Notes under the pieces: generated by a model | Databases searched by the model: none | Seen by the model: only the letters and a program-made list of their open reading frames with translations | What the model was told of the DNA's origin: nothing | DNA from: Oceanihabitans iliipiscarium | Lineage (GTDB): Bacteria; Bacteroidota; Bacteroidia; Flavobacteriales; Flavobacteriaceae | DNA: 64,000 bases | Assembly (NCBI RefSeq): GCF_042686125.1 | Contig: NZ_JBHUOV010000015.1 | Span: forward strand, 192,103-256,102 | Direction: 5' to 3' | Program-made: the position numbers and the translations under genes | Shown here: piece by piece, positions 45,423 through 54,386 of the stretch | Layout of the letters: every line of letters begins with the position of its first letter | Position numbering within the stretch: the first letter of the stretch is position 1

Positions 45423-45957
45423 TGTGATTATTTTTTAACTGTTTTACGTTTTCAATTTGTTTTAATGTATTCTGTAGAATGTCTATTCTATTTTGAAAAT
45501 TGCTTATCATAGCGTAGATAACGCGTTTATCATTACCACTTTCAGATAAATCTACTTTTAAAGCGCTGTATTCTTTTTCTAATCTTTGAATTTGCATCAT
45601 TGCATCTGCAACCAATAGTTTTGTTTCTGGATTAGATTCTTTTTCAAGCTTTATTAATTCTGATGCAATTGTGGTATCAAAGAAATTTTGGGTTTCTGCC
45701 ATTTCAGGAGAAACACTTGCTAAATCATGAGTATTGCTTTGCTCTTGAGAGCCTACAAAAACACTTACTAAAAGCGCTAATGATGCAGCAATACCAATAA
45801 AAGGCATCCAAATATTGCGTTTTGGCTTTGTTGTGTAAGCAAGCTCTTGATGATTAAGCTTTTTTAAGAATCTTTTGTCATGATCTAACGTTGGTTCTTC
45901 AACATCAAATTCATGTTGTAGATGGTCAAAAAGTTGATCTAAAGTATCTTTGTTCAT
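45400..45957 (-). CDS. Anti-sigma-factor-like membrane protein
   Basis: 185 residues: a soluble N-terminal part (LFDHLQHEFDVEEPTLDHDK), one membrane helix (WMPFIGIAASLALLVSVFVG) and a periplasmic coiled-coil-rich C-terminus (LVADAMMQIQRLEKEYSALK). This is the layout of an anti-sigma factor with a sensor outside. It lies 11 bp after the ECF sigma gene on the same strand. No zinc-binding anti-sigma signature was seen, so the role is an inference from layout. Confidence 0.7.
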   Translation of the reverse strand: MNKDTLDQLFDHLQHEFDVEEPTLDHDKRFLKKLNHQELAYTTKPKRNIWMPFIGIAASLALLVSVFVGSQEQSNTHDLASVSPEMAETQNFFDTTIASELIKLEKESNPETKLLVADAMMQIQRLEKEYSALKVDLSESGNDKRVIYAMISNFQNRIDILQNTLKQIENVKQLKNNHNENSTTI

Positions 45958-45968
45958 AATATTCTTTT

Positions 45969-46526
45969 TTAATGTTCAACAAGTTGTAATTTTTGTCTTA
46001 AACTTTCTTTTGCTCTCGAGATTGTAGTTCTGCAATTGGCATAAGACATATTCATAATTTCACTTATTTCTTCGTAATCATAACCTTCAATTAAATGTAA
46101 GTTTAAAGCAATTCGGTAATTGTCTTTTAGTAATTTCATAGTTTCTAACACTTGTCGCGCCTTAAGGTTAGTAAACTCGTAATCGCTAGCAACACCATCA
46201 TTGTCTTCAGTTTTATACAATACATTATCTAAAGGAACATCTTGGTATTTACTATTTTTATTAAAATGATAAATACTGTTATTAATTACAATTCGCTTTA
46301 ACCATGCACCAAAAGTCATTGTATCTTTTATAGTATCTAGTTTTGTAAAAGCAGATAAAAATGAGTCTTGCATGATATCCTCAGCTTCAAATCTATCTTT
46401 TACAATTCTATATGCTACGTTAAACATGGCTTTATAGTATCTATTGTAAACCTCCAATTGCGCAAATTGATTGTTCGATTTACATAGCTCTATAAGCTGT
46501 TCGATATTTTGGTTGGTTAGTGTCAA
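45969..46526 (-). CDS. ECF-type RNA polymerase sigma factor
   Basis: 185 residues. Region 2: YNRYYKAMFNVAYRIVKDRF through AEDIMQDSFLSAFTKL; region 4: MKLLKDNYRIALNLHLIEGY then EEISEIMNMSYANCRTTISRAKESL. First gene of the four-gene operon with the anti-sigma-like protein and two beta-helix proteins, a typical flavobacterial envelope-stress module. It is divergent from lon, separated by 248 bp. Confidence 0.93.
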   Translation of the reverse strand: MTLTNQNIEQLIELCKSNNQFAQLEVYNRYYKAMFNVAYRIVKDRFEAEDIMQDSFLSAFTKLDTIKDTMTFGAWLKRIVINNSIYHFNKNSKYQDVPLDNVLYKTEDNDGVASDYEFTNLKARQVLETMKLLKDNYRIALNLHLIEGYDYEEISEIMNMSYANCRTTISRAKESLRQKLQLVEH

Positions 46527-46774
46527 ATGGTTTTACATCGAATTGTTATACTAAAGATTACAGTAAAGATAAAGTGTTACAGTTTTACTAAAAAAAGTTT
46601 CAATGAATTTAAAAGCATTGGCATATTAATTGACTTTATTACTGTAGATGTTTAATCAGTAAATGTTGATAACTTGCTGATTGTCATTTAAATAAATAAA
46701 ATATTATTAATAATTTTAACCCTAAATCATTATTTTGCGTCTATAGTTCGTGACATAATGACTTAATTATATAT

Positions 46775-49225
46775 ATGAAAAAGTCTAGTTTACTAAGCCT
46801 TGACAGTTTGTCATTACAGGATTTTGATGAAAATTCAGAGTTAATTCCTTTAATGACTCCTGAAGATGAAGAAGAAATAAATAATGAAACGTTACCTGAA
46901 ACACTACCAATTCTTTCACTTAGAAATACGGTTTTATTTCCTGGTGTTGTAATTCCTATTACAGCAGGAAGAGATAAATCTATAAAACTTATCAATGATG
47001 CTAATAAAGGAAATAAAGTTATTGGAGTTGTTTCTCAAAAGGATGAAACTGTAGAAAACCCTAAAGCAAATGATATTCATGAAACAGGCACTGTAGCTAG
47101 AATTCTAAGAGTTCTTAAAATGCCTGATGGTAATACTACTGTTATTATTCAAGGAAAAAAACGTTTTAAAGTTGCCGAAGTAATCACAGAAGAACCTTAC
47201 ATGAATGCGACCATTCGTGAAGTTCCTGAAGCTCGTCCTGCAACAAGTAATAAAGAGTTTGATGCAATTATAGACTCAATTAAAGATTTAGCTTTACAGA
47301 TTATTAAGGATAGCCCAAATATTCCTAGCGAAGCATCTTTTGCCATTAAAAATATTGAAAGCAATTCATTTTTAATAAACTTTGTGTCTTCTAATATGAA
47401 TTTATCTGTGAAGGAAAAGCAGAGCTTATTAGAAAATAACGACCTCAAACAACGTGCTTTACAAACCTTAAAGTACATGAATGTTGAGTTTCAAAAGCTT
47501 GAACTTAAAAACGATATTCAGTTAAAGGTTCAAAGCGATATGAATCAACAACAACGTGAATATTTCTTGCATCAACAAATGAAAACAATTCAAGAGGAAC
47601 TTGGAGGAGTGAATCATGATGAAGAAATTGAAGAAATGATGGCGCGTGCTAAGGATAAAAAATGGGACGAAAAAGTGGCTAAACATTTCAATAAGGAAGT
47701 CGCTAAAATGCAACGTATGAATCCGCAAGTTGCCGAGTATTCGATTCAGCGCAATTATTTGGATTTATTTTTAGACTTGCCTTGGAATGATTTTAGTAAA
47801 GATAAATTCGATTTAAAACGTGCTAAGAAAATTTTAAATCGCGATCATTATGGACTTGATGATGTGAAGCGAAGAATTATCGAACACTTAGCTGTCATAA
47901 AGCTACGTAACGATATGAAGTCGCCAATTCTTTGTCTTTATGGTCCTCCAGGTGTTGGAAAAACCTCACTTGGAAAATCTATTGCCGAAGCTTTAGGTAG
48001 AGAATATGTGCGTATGTCTCTTGGTGGTTTACGCGATGAGGCTGAAATTCGTGGTCATAGAAAAACCTATATTGGGGCTATGCCTGGACGTATCCTTCAG
48101 AGTTTAAAGAAAGCAGGAACTGCTAATCCTGTCTTTGTATTAGATGAAATTGATAAATTGTCTAACTCTCATCAAGGTGATCCTTCTTCTGCAATGTTAG
48201 AGGTGTTAGATCCTGAGCAGAATAGCGAGTTTTATGATAACTTTTTAGAAATGGGCTTCGACCTTTCTAAGGTTATGTTTATAGCAACATCTAATAGTTT
48301 ATCAACCATTCAGCCTGCTTTACGTGACAGAATGGAAATTATTAATGTTACTGGTTATACTATTGAAGAAAAAGTTGAAATAGCAAAACGTCATTTGCTT
48401 CCTAAACAATTAAAAGAGCATGGTTTAACCGAAAAAGAATTAAAAATAGGTAAACCTCAATTAGAAAAAATAGTTGAAGGCTATACTCGAGAATCTGGAG
48501 TTCGTGGTTTAGAAAAGCAAATTGCCAAAATGGTTCGATATGCTGCTAAAAACATTGCGATGGAAGAAGCGTATGACATAAAAGTGTCTAATGAAGCTAT
48601 TATTGAAGTACTTGGTGGTCCAAAATTAGAGCGTGATAAATACGAAAATAATAATGTAGCTGGAGTAGTTACTGGATTAGCATGGACTAGAGTAGGAGGC
48701 GATATTTTGTTTATTGAATCCATCCTTTCTAAAGGAAAAGGAACCATGACTATTACTGGTAATCTAGGAAAAGTCATGAAAGAGTCTGCAACTATAGCTA
48801 TGGAGTATATTAAAGCTAATGCAGATGCATTAGGCGTAAATCCTGATGTTTTTGATAAATATAATGTACATATTCATGTGCCAGAAGGGGCTACTCCAAA
48901 AGATGGTCCAAGTGCAGGAGTGACTATGTTAACGTCTTTAGTGTCTTTATTTACCCAAAAGAAAGTGAAGAAAAGTTTAGCAATGACTGGAGAAATTACC
49001 TTACGTGGGAAAGTTTTACCAGTTGGTGGAATAAAAGAAAAAATATTGGCTGCAAAACGTGCAAGAATAAAAGAAATATTACTTTGCGAAGAGAATAGAC
49101 GTGATATTGAAGAAATTAAGCCAGAATATTTAAAAGGTTTAACCTTTCATTATGTTTCTGATATGAAAGATGTTATCGATATTGCTGTTACTAATTCAAA
49201 AGTGAAGAATTATAAAAAATTATAA
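46775..49225 (+). CDS. lon: ATP-dependent protease Lon
   Basis: 816 residues. N-terminal substrate domain (about 40-260, LPILSLRNTVLFPGVVIPI), AAA+ module with Walker A GPPGVGKTS (390-398), Walker B VFVLDEIDKL, and the protease domain with the S713-K754 dyad (DGPSAGVTM, GGIKEK). Degrades misfolded and regulatory cytosolic proteins. The 248-bp divergent region before it includes a TGTTGATAA (46664) inside a small AATCAG / CTGATT palindrome; no exact sigma-A match was found there. The LysM gene follows after 2 bp. Confidence 0.97.
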   Translation: MKKSSLLSLDSLSLQDFDENSELIPLMTPEDEEEINNETLPETLPILSLRNTVLFPGVVIPITAGRDKSIKLINDANKGNKVIGVVSQKDETVENPKANDIHETGTVARILRVLKMPDGNTTVIIQGKKRFKVAEVITEEPYMNATIREVPEARPATSNKEFDAIIDSIKDLALQIIKDSPNIPSEASFAIKNIESNSFLINFVSSNMNLSVKEKQSLLENNDLKQRALQTLKYMNVEFQKLELKNDIQLKVQSDMNQQQREYFLHQQMKTIQEELGGVNHDEEIEEMMARAKDKKWDEKVAKHFNKEVAKMQRMNPQVAEYSIQRNYLDLFLDLPWNDFSKDKFDLKRAKKILNRDHYGLDDVKRRIIEHLAVIKLRNDMKSPILCLYGPPGVGKTSLGKSIAEALGREYVRMSLGGLRDEAEIRGHRKTYIGAMPGRILQSLKKAGTANPVFVLDEIDKLSNSHQGDPSSAMLEVLDPEQNSEFYDNFLEMGFDLSKVMFIATSNSLSTIQPALRDRMEIINVTGYTIEEKVEIAKRHLLPKQLKEHGLTEKELKIGKPQLEKIVEGYTRESGVRGLEKQIAKMVRYAAKNIAMEEAYDIKVSNEAIIEVLGGPKLERDKYENNNVAGVVTGLAWTRVGGDILFIESILSKGKGTMTITGNLGKVMKESATIAMEYIKANADALGVNPDVFDKYNVHIHVPEGATPKDGPSAGVTMLTSLVSLFTQKKVKKSLAMTGEITLRGKVLPVGGIKEKILAAKRARIKEILLCEENRRDIEEIKPEYLKGLTFHYVSDMKDVIDIAVTNSKVKNYKKL

Positions 49226-49227
49226 CC

Positions 49228-49893
49228 ATGAGGTCTGTATTGTTTTTTTTATTGTGTTTTATTTCAGTTCACTCTTTTTCTCAAGAGGCAGAAATTGGAG
49301 ATGAATTTCTTCCTATAAATTTAGAAGGAAAAGAGGCGTTCTTATCAACTAAAACTGGAGAGTACGTATATAGAAGCCATGCTGATACAGACGTATCTAT
49401 GCTTAAGACTACAGATGCTGGTGTCATTTATACAGACATCAAGATTCATACAGTAGCTAAAAGAGAAAATATTTCGAAGATTGCAAAAAAATACGGCTTA
49501 AATCAAGACGAATTAATGACACAAAATAACTTGACTACTACTAAATTAAGTATTGGTCAAGAATTAAAAATCATTAAAAAAATTGTAGTCGAATCAAGCA
49601 GCCCTGTTATTAGTCAAGAAGAGCCTAAAATTATTGCCAGATTAAATCCAGGGCAAACACCAACAGGTTTAGATGCAGCACCTCCTAATAGAGCACCAAT
49701 GAGTTCAACTCAAAACATAAATACTCAACAGGTGGAACCAGAAAATAATGACGCAAATTTCCACACTGTGGTCAAAGGTGATAACTTATACAACATTGCC
49801 AAAAAACATAATATTACTGTAGAAACTTTGATGAAAGTAAACAATCTGACTTCAAATAATTTAAGTATTGGTCAAAAGCTAAAGCTTAAATAA
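49228..49893 (+). CDS. Exported protein with two LysM domains
   Basis: 221 residues. Signal peptide (VLFFLLCFISVHSFSQE). Two LysM domains: KIHTVAKRENISKIAKKYGL onward at about 70-113, and HTVVKGDNLYNIAKKHNI onward at the C-terminus. They bind peptidoglycan. No catalytic domain is attached. It starts 2 bp after lon and may share its transcript; porQ starts 54 bp after it. Confidence 0.88.
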   Translation: MRSVLFFLLCFISVHSFSQEAEIGDEFLPINLEGKEAFLSTKTGEYVYRSHADTDVSMLKTTDAGVIYTDIKIHTVAKRENISKIAKKYGLNQDELMTQNNLTTTKLSIGQELKIIKKIVVESSSPVISQEEPKIIARLNPGQTPTGLDAAPPNRAPMSSTQNINTQQVEPENNDANFHTVVKGDNLYNIAKKHNITVETLMKVNNLTSNNLSIGQKLKLK

Positions 49894-49947
49894 AAATATT
49901 TATTGCATAACGACGTTTTAAGTTAGATTTAGTTACTTTGCATCTTT

Positions 49948-50973
49948 ATGAAAAAGAATTTTTTTACTTGTTTTTGCCTCATCTTTATGATGTCTTCTTA
50001 TGCACAATTAGGAGGTGAAACCACGTATCAATTTCTGAATTTAGTCTCTTCGCCTCGTCAAGCTGCACTTGGAGGAAAAGTGCTTACCAATGTTGATTAT
50101 GATGTAACTCAAGCCATTTATAATCCATCGACGATTAATTTAGATATGGATAACCAGTTGGCAGTTAACTATTCTAGTTATTTAGGAGGAATAAATTATG
50201 GAACCGCAGCTTACGGATATACTTACGATAGACGTAACCAAACGTTTCATATTGGAATGACCTATATTAATTACGGACAATTTGATGGCTATGATGAGCA
50301 AGGCTTAGAAACAGGCTCTTTTACTGGAAGTGAAGCCGCTTTGTCTATTGGTCATGCACGACAAATAGGATACTCTGACTTTTATTTAGGTGGAAACCTT
50401 AAATTTATTACTTCTACGTTAGAACAATATAATTCTTTTGGTGTAGCAGTAGATGCTGGACTACTATATATTAATGAAGATATTGAATTTCAAGCGACAC
50501 TCGTTGTTAGAAATTTCGGAACGCAAATAAAAACCTATGCTGGTCAAAATGAACCTTTACCTTTTGAAGTCGATTTTGGAATGTCTCAAACCTTAGAGAA
50601 TGTGCCAGTTCGTTGGCATCTAACTTTTGAGAACTTACAAAAATGGCCAATAGGAAGCCCAAATCCAGCTAGAGCTGAAACAGATTTAGAAGGCAATCAA
50701 ACCCAAGAAAAAGTAGGCTTTTTTAATCAAGTTTTACGCCACACCATAATTGGCGCAGAGTTGTTTCCAGAAGGAGGTTTTCAAATAAGAGTTGGCTATA
50801 ACTTTAGAAGATCAGAAGAGCTAAGAATCATAGATCAACGTAATTTTTCAGGAATATCAGCAGGAATATCTTTAAAGATAAATAGAATGCGCTTTAGTTA
50901 TACACACGCAAAATATACATCTGCTGCAAACGCTAACTTTTTTGGTTTACAGATTGATTTAGATAACTACTAA
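49948..50973 (+). CDS. porQ: Type IX secretion system protein PorQ
   Basis: 341 residues. Signal peptide (NFFTCFCLIFMMSSYAQ), then a barrel of the PorV/FadL-like clan: FLNLVSSPRQAALGGKVLTN, YSSYLGGINYGTAAYGYTYD, ending with FFGLQIDLDNY. PorQ belongs to the T9SS attachment complex (with PorU, PorV, PorZ) or is linked to it. The stop codon shares a base with the cmk start. Its presence, with the T9SS cargo in this window, supports the phylum assignment. Confidence 0.9.
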   Translation: MKKNFFTCFCLIFMMSSYAQLGGETTYQFLNLVSSPRQAALGGKVLTNVDYDVTQAIYNPSTINLDMDNQLAVNYSSYLGGINYGTAAYGYTYDRRNQTFHIGMTYINYGQFDGYDEQGLETGSFTGSEAALSIGHARQIGYSDFYLGGNLKFITSTLEQYNSFGVAVDAGLLYINEDIEFQATLVVRNFGTQIKTYAGQNEPLPFEVDFGMSQTLENVPVRWHLTFENLQKWPIGSPNPARAETDLEGNQTQEKVGFFNQVLRHTIIGAELFPEGGFQIRVGYNFRRSEELRIIDQRNFSGISAGISLKINRMRFSYTHAKYTSAANANFFGLQIDLDNY

Positions 50974-51668
50974 TGAAGAACATTACAATTGCTATAGACG
51001 GATTTTCCTCAACAGGTAAAAGTACTGTTGCAAAGCAAGTTGCGAATCATTTAGGCTATGTTTATGTAGATTCAGGAGCGATGTATCGTGCAGTAACATT
51101 GTACGCTATGCAAAATAATTTCATTGATGAAAATCACTTTGATATTGAAGGTCTAGTTTCAAGTTTACCAGAAGTAAACATCAGTTTTACCTTTAATAAA
51201 GATTTAGGGTTTGCTGAAGTATATTTAAATGGAAAAAACGTTGAAAAACTCATTAGAACAATGGAAGTTTCCAGTTTTGTTAGTCAAGTAGCAACCATTC
51301 CAGAAGTTCGTTATCAACTAGTAAAACAGCAACAGCTCTTGGGTAAAGATGTTGGTGTGGTTATGGATGGTCGTGATATTGGAACTGTTGTTTTTCCTTA
51401 TGCCGAATTAAAAATATTTATGACTGCTTCTGCTGAAGTTAGAGCAGAACGCCGATTTCAAGAGCTTATTAATCGAGGAGATAAAGTTAAGTATGTAGAC
51501 GTTTTACACAATGTGCAAGAGCGAGATTATATAGATTCTCATAGAAAAGATTCACCTTTAGTTAAAGCCGAAGACGCCATAGAAATAGATAATTCAAATT
51601 TAACTTTAGACCAGCAACTAGAAAAAGTACTACAATTAGTTGCTATGGCTATAGAAGACACTGAATAA
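50973..51668 (+). CDS. cmk: Cytidylate kinase
   Basis: 231 residues. Phosphorylates CMP and dCMP with ATP. P-loop IDGFSSTGKSTVAK near the N-terminus, VDSGAMYRAVTLYA for CMP binding, and MDGRDIGTVVFP, then the lid ASAEVRAERRFQEL. Overlaps porQ by one base; rpsA follows, an order also found in other bacteria (cmk-rpsA), which supports the call. Confidence 0.96.
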   Translation: MKNITIAIDGFSSTGKSTVAKQVANHLGYVYVDSGAMYRAVTLYAMQNNFIDENHFDIEGLVSSLPEVNISFTFNKDLGFAEVYLNGKNVEKLIRTMEVSSFVSQVATIPEVRYQLVKQQQLLGKDVGVVMDGRDIGTVVFPYAELKIFMTASAEVRAERRFQELINRGDKVKYVDVLHNVQERDYIDSHRKDSPLVKAEDAIEIDNSNLTLDQQLEKVLQLVAMAIEDTE

Positions 51669-51694
51669 ATCCTTCATTTTCACTTAATAAACAT

Positions 51695-51724
51695 TTGGCA
51701 TTCAAAAATATAATTGTATTTTTG
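51695..51724 (+). promoter_or_regulatory. Flavobacterial sigma-A promoter of rpsA
   Basis: TTG at 51695-51697, 19 bp, then TATTTTTG at 51717-51724. Fits the primary consensus exactly. Transcription would begin about 51729-51731, right at the 5' edge of the predicted pseudoknot leader, leaving about 115 bases of untranslated leader. Confidence 0.7.
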
Positions 51725-51727
51725 CAC

Positions 51728-51812
51728 TCCTTTTAGCGAATAGTCGGAAAGATAAAAGGAATAAAAAGAACAATTTTTAACACTTCTGTGTGCCTCGCTT
51801 TACATCTTCCGA
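51728..51812 (+). promoter_or_regulatory. Predicted pseudoknot in the rpsA leader
   Basis: TCCTTTTA (51728-51735) pairs perfectly with TAAAAGGA (51753-51760), closing a 17-base loop. Loop bases TCGGAAAGA (51744-51752) can pair with TCTTCCGA (51805-51812), with one bulged A, forming a pseudoknot about 33 bases before the rpsA ATG. A further pairing AGCGA (51735-51739) / TCGCT (51795-51799) is an alternative. Since S1 regulates its own translation in other bacteria by binding its leader, this is a candidate autoregulatory site. Confidence 0.5.
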
Positions 51813-51844
51813 AATCATACAGAATACAAATTTTAAATCAGCAC

Positions 51845-53713
51845 ATGGCTGAAAAAGCAAAAAAAGCGGAAGTTGAAGCAACTGAAGCAACAACTGTTGA
51901 AGCTCCAGTAGCAACTGAAACAGCAGTAGAAACTAAAGCTCCAGAAGTCTCTGAAGCACAAGCAAATCCAGAAAAATTCTTAAAAGATTTCAATTGGCAT
52001 AACTACCAAGAAGGTATTGATGAAGTTGAAGATTCTCAATTAAAAGAATTTGAAAAATTAGTAGCAGAAAATTTCGTTGATACTTTAGATGACGAAGTTG
52101 TTGAAGGTGAAGTGATTCATATTACAGATCGTGATGCTATTATAGACATTAACGCAAAATCTGAAGGCGTTATCTCATTAAACGAATTTCGTTACAATCC
52201 TGACTTAAAAGTTGGTGATAAAGTTGAAGTATTAATTGATGTACGTGAAGACGCAACAGGACAATTAGTATTATCTCACAGAAAAGCTAGAGTAATTAAA
52301 GCTTGGGATCGTGTGAATAATGCACATGATACTGGAGAAATCGTTAACGGTTTTGTAAAATGTAGAACTAAAGGTGGAATGATTGTAGATGTATTTGGTA
52401 TTGAAGCATTCTTACCAGGTTCGCAAATTGATGTTAAACCAATTAGAGATTACGATCAGTACGTCAATAAAACTATGGAATTTAAAGTTGTGAAAATAAA
52501 TCACGAATTTAAAAACGTAGTCGTATCTCATAAAGCTTTAATTGAAGCTGATATTGAAATACAAAAGAAAGAAATTATTGGTCAATTAGAAAAAGGTCAA
52601 GTTTTAGAAGGTGTAGTTAAAAACATTACGTCTTATGGAGTATTTATTGATCTTGGTGGTGTAGACGGATTAATTCATATTACAGATCTTTCATGGTCTC
52701 GTATTAATCATCCGAACGAAATTGTTGAATTAGACCAAAAACTTAATGTTGTAATTCTTGATTTTGATGAAAACAAATCTAGAATCCAATTAGGTCTTAA
52801 ACAATTATCTAAACATCCTTGGGATGCCTTAGGAGAAGAAGTGAAAGTTGGTGACAAAGTAAAAGGTAAAGTTGTAGTCATTGCAGATTACGGTGCATTT
52901 ATTGAAGTTGCTGAAGGTGTTGAAGGCTTAGTTCACGTGAGTGAAATGTCTTGGTCAACGCATTTACGTTCTGCTCAAGATTTCGTTTCTGTAGGTGATG
53001 TTATTGAAGCTCAAATCTTAACTTTAGATAGAGAAGATCGTAAAATGTCGCTTGGTATCAAGCAATTAGCTCCAGATCCATGGACAGATATTACCTCAAA
53101 ATATCCTGTAGGTTCTAAACATACTGGAACAGTTCGTAACTTTACAAACTTTGGTGTTTTTGTTGAATTAGAAGAAGGTATTGACGGATTAATTTATATC
53201 TCAGATTTATCTTGGACTAAGAAAATTAAGCATCCTAGTGAGTTTACAAATGTAGGCGATAAGTTAGATGTTGTGGTTCTTGAATTAGATGTTGAAGGAC
53301 GTAAATTATCTTTAGGTCACAAACAAACTACTGAAAATCCTTGGGATAAATACGAAACTGAATTTGCTTTAGATACAGTGCATACAGCAGAAATTGCTGA
53401 AGTTGTAGATAAAGGAGCAACTATTGAATTTAACGAAGATATCGTTGCTTTTGTGCCTTCACGTCACCTTGAAAAAGAAGATGGTAAAAAACTGAAGAAA
53501 GGCGAATCAGCTGAATTTAAGATTATCGAATTTAATAAAGAATTTAAAAGAGTAGTAGCTTCTCATACTGCAATCTTTAGAGAAGAAGAAATCAAAAATG
53601 TAAAAGAAGCTGTTAAGAAAGCTGCAAGTCAAGCTGCAGAGGCTAAACCAACTTTAGGTGATGCTAATGAAGCTTTACAAGCACTTAAAGATAAATTAGA
53701 CGGAAAAAAATAA
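51845..53713 (+). CDS. rpsA: 30S ribosomal protein S1
   Basis: About 622 residues from the ATG at 51845 (AEKAKKAEVEATEATT); an in-frame upstream start at 51788 lies within the leader and is unlikely. After a flexible Ala/Glu/Thr-rich N-terminus come six S1 RNA-binding domains, e.g. KNITSYGVFIDLGGVDGLIH, VIADYGAFIEVAEGVEGLVH, RNFTNFGVFVELEEGIDGLI, and a charged tail. S1 binds mRNA at the 30S subunit; in Bacteroidota, where Shine-Dalgarno sequences are rare, it is expected to matter greatly for initiation. Confidence 0.97.
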   Translation: MAEKAKKAEVEATEATTVEAPVATETAVETKAPEVSEAQANPEKFLKDFNWHNYQEGIDEVEDSQLKEFEKLVAENFVDTLDDEVVEGEVIHITDRDAIIDINAKSEGVISLNEFRYNPDLKVGDKVEVLIDVREDATGQLVLSHRKARVIKAWDRVNNAHDTGEIVNGFVKCRTKGGMIVDVFGIEAFLPGSQIDVKPIRDYDQYVNKTMEFKVVKINHEFKNVVVSHKALIEADIEIQKKEIIGQLEKGQVLEGVVKNITSYGVFIDLGGVDGLIHITDLSWSRINHPNEIVELDQKLNVVILDFDENKSRIQLGLKQLSKHPWDALGEEVKVGDKVKGKVVVIADYGAFIEVAEGVEGLVHVSEMSWSTHLRSAQDFVSVGDVIEAQILTLDREDRKMSLGIKQLAPDPWTDITSKYPVGSKHTGTVRNFTNFGVFVELEEGIDGLIYISDLSWTKKIKHPSEFTNVGDKLDVVVLELDVEGRKLSLGHKQTTENPWDKYETEFALDTVHTAEIAEVVDKGATIEFNEDIVAFVPSRHLEKEDGKKLKKGESAEFKIIEFNKEFKRVVASHTAIFREEEIKNVKEAVKKAASQAAEAKPTLGDANEALQALKDKLDGKK

Positions 53714-53734
53714 GTTTCCAAACTATTTATAAAA

Positions 53735-53767
53735 CTAAAGCCTTTCAGAAATGAAAGGCTTTTTTGT
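53735..53767 (+). terminator. Intrinsic terminator after rpsA
   Basis: A stem of AAAGCCTTTC / GAAAGGCTTT followed by T-tract, 20 bp after the rpsA stop. Confidence 0.9.
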
Positions 53768-53843
53768 TTCTAATCTATTCAATTACCTTTTAACTTCTAA
53801 AATTTTAGTTTAACTTTGTCCTCCAAATACGTTTGGATATTTT

Positions 53844-54383
53844 ATGAGTCAGAAAGTGTTACTTAACGCAAAAGCCATTAACATCATTCTTCATCGATTG
53901 GCTTGTCAACTTATTGAAAATCATAACGACTTTACAAATACAGTTTTAATTGGTATTCAACCTCGAGGAAAATACTTAGCTAACCGTTTAGTGTCACTAC
54001 TTGAAAACGATTATAAAATAAAGAATTTAAAATTAGGTCATTTAGATATTACATTCTATCGTGACGATTTTAGAAGAAGCGAAAAACCACTCGAAGCAAA
54101 TTCTACTGAAATGGATTGTATTGTAGATAATAAAAAAGTAGTCTTTATCGATGATGTTTTATATACTGGACGAAGCATTCGTGCTGCACTTACTGCAATT
54201 CAGTCGTTTGGACGACCTAAGGAAATTGAATTATTAACGTTAATTGATAGACGATTTAGTAGACATTTACCTATTCAACCAGATTATAGAGGACGACAAG
54301 TAGATGCTATTAACGAAGAAAAAGTAAAAGTCAATTGGACTGAAAATGATGGTGAAGATTCAGTGTATTTAATTAATAATTAA
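53844..54383 (+). CDS. pyrR: Pyrimidine regulator / uracil phosphoribosyltransferase PyrR
   Basis: 179 residues. The PRPP loop VVFIDDVLYTGRSIRAAL (about 99-116) and LIGIQPRGKYLANRL are characteristic. In Bacillus PyrR binds pyr mRNA; in Bacteroidota its RNA role is not established. It lies 3 bp before pyrB, so both are one operon. A TAACTTTG (-7 element) is at 53811-53818, though without a good TTG partner. No attenuator hairpin was seen in the short leader. Confidence 0.94.
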   Translation: MSQKVLLNAKAINIILHRLACQLIENHNDFTNTVLIGIQPRGKYLANRLVSLLENDYKIKNLKLGHLDITFYRDDFRRSEKPLEANSTEMDCIVDNKKVVFIDDVLYTGRSIRAALTAIQSFGRPKEIELLTLIDRRFSRHLPIQPDYRGRQVDAINEEKVKVNWTENDGEDSVYLINN

Positions 54384-54386
54384 ACT

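Noticed and set aside
48481..48777. Open frame antisense to lon
   Set aside because: Shadow of a highly conserved gene; no signal, no family features.
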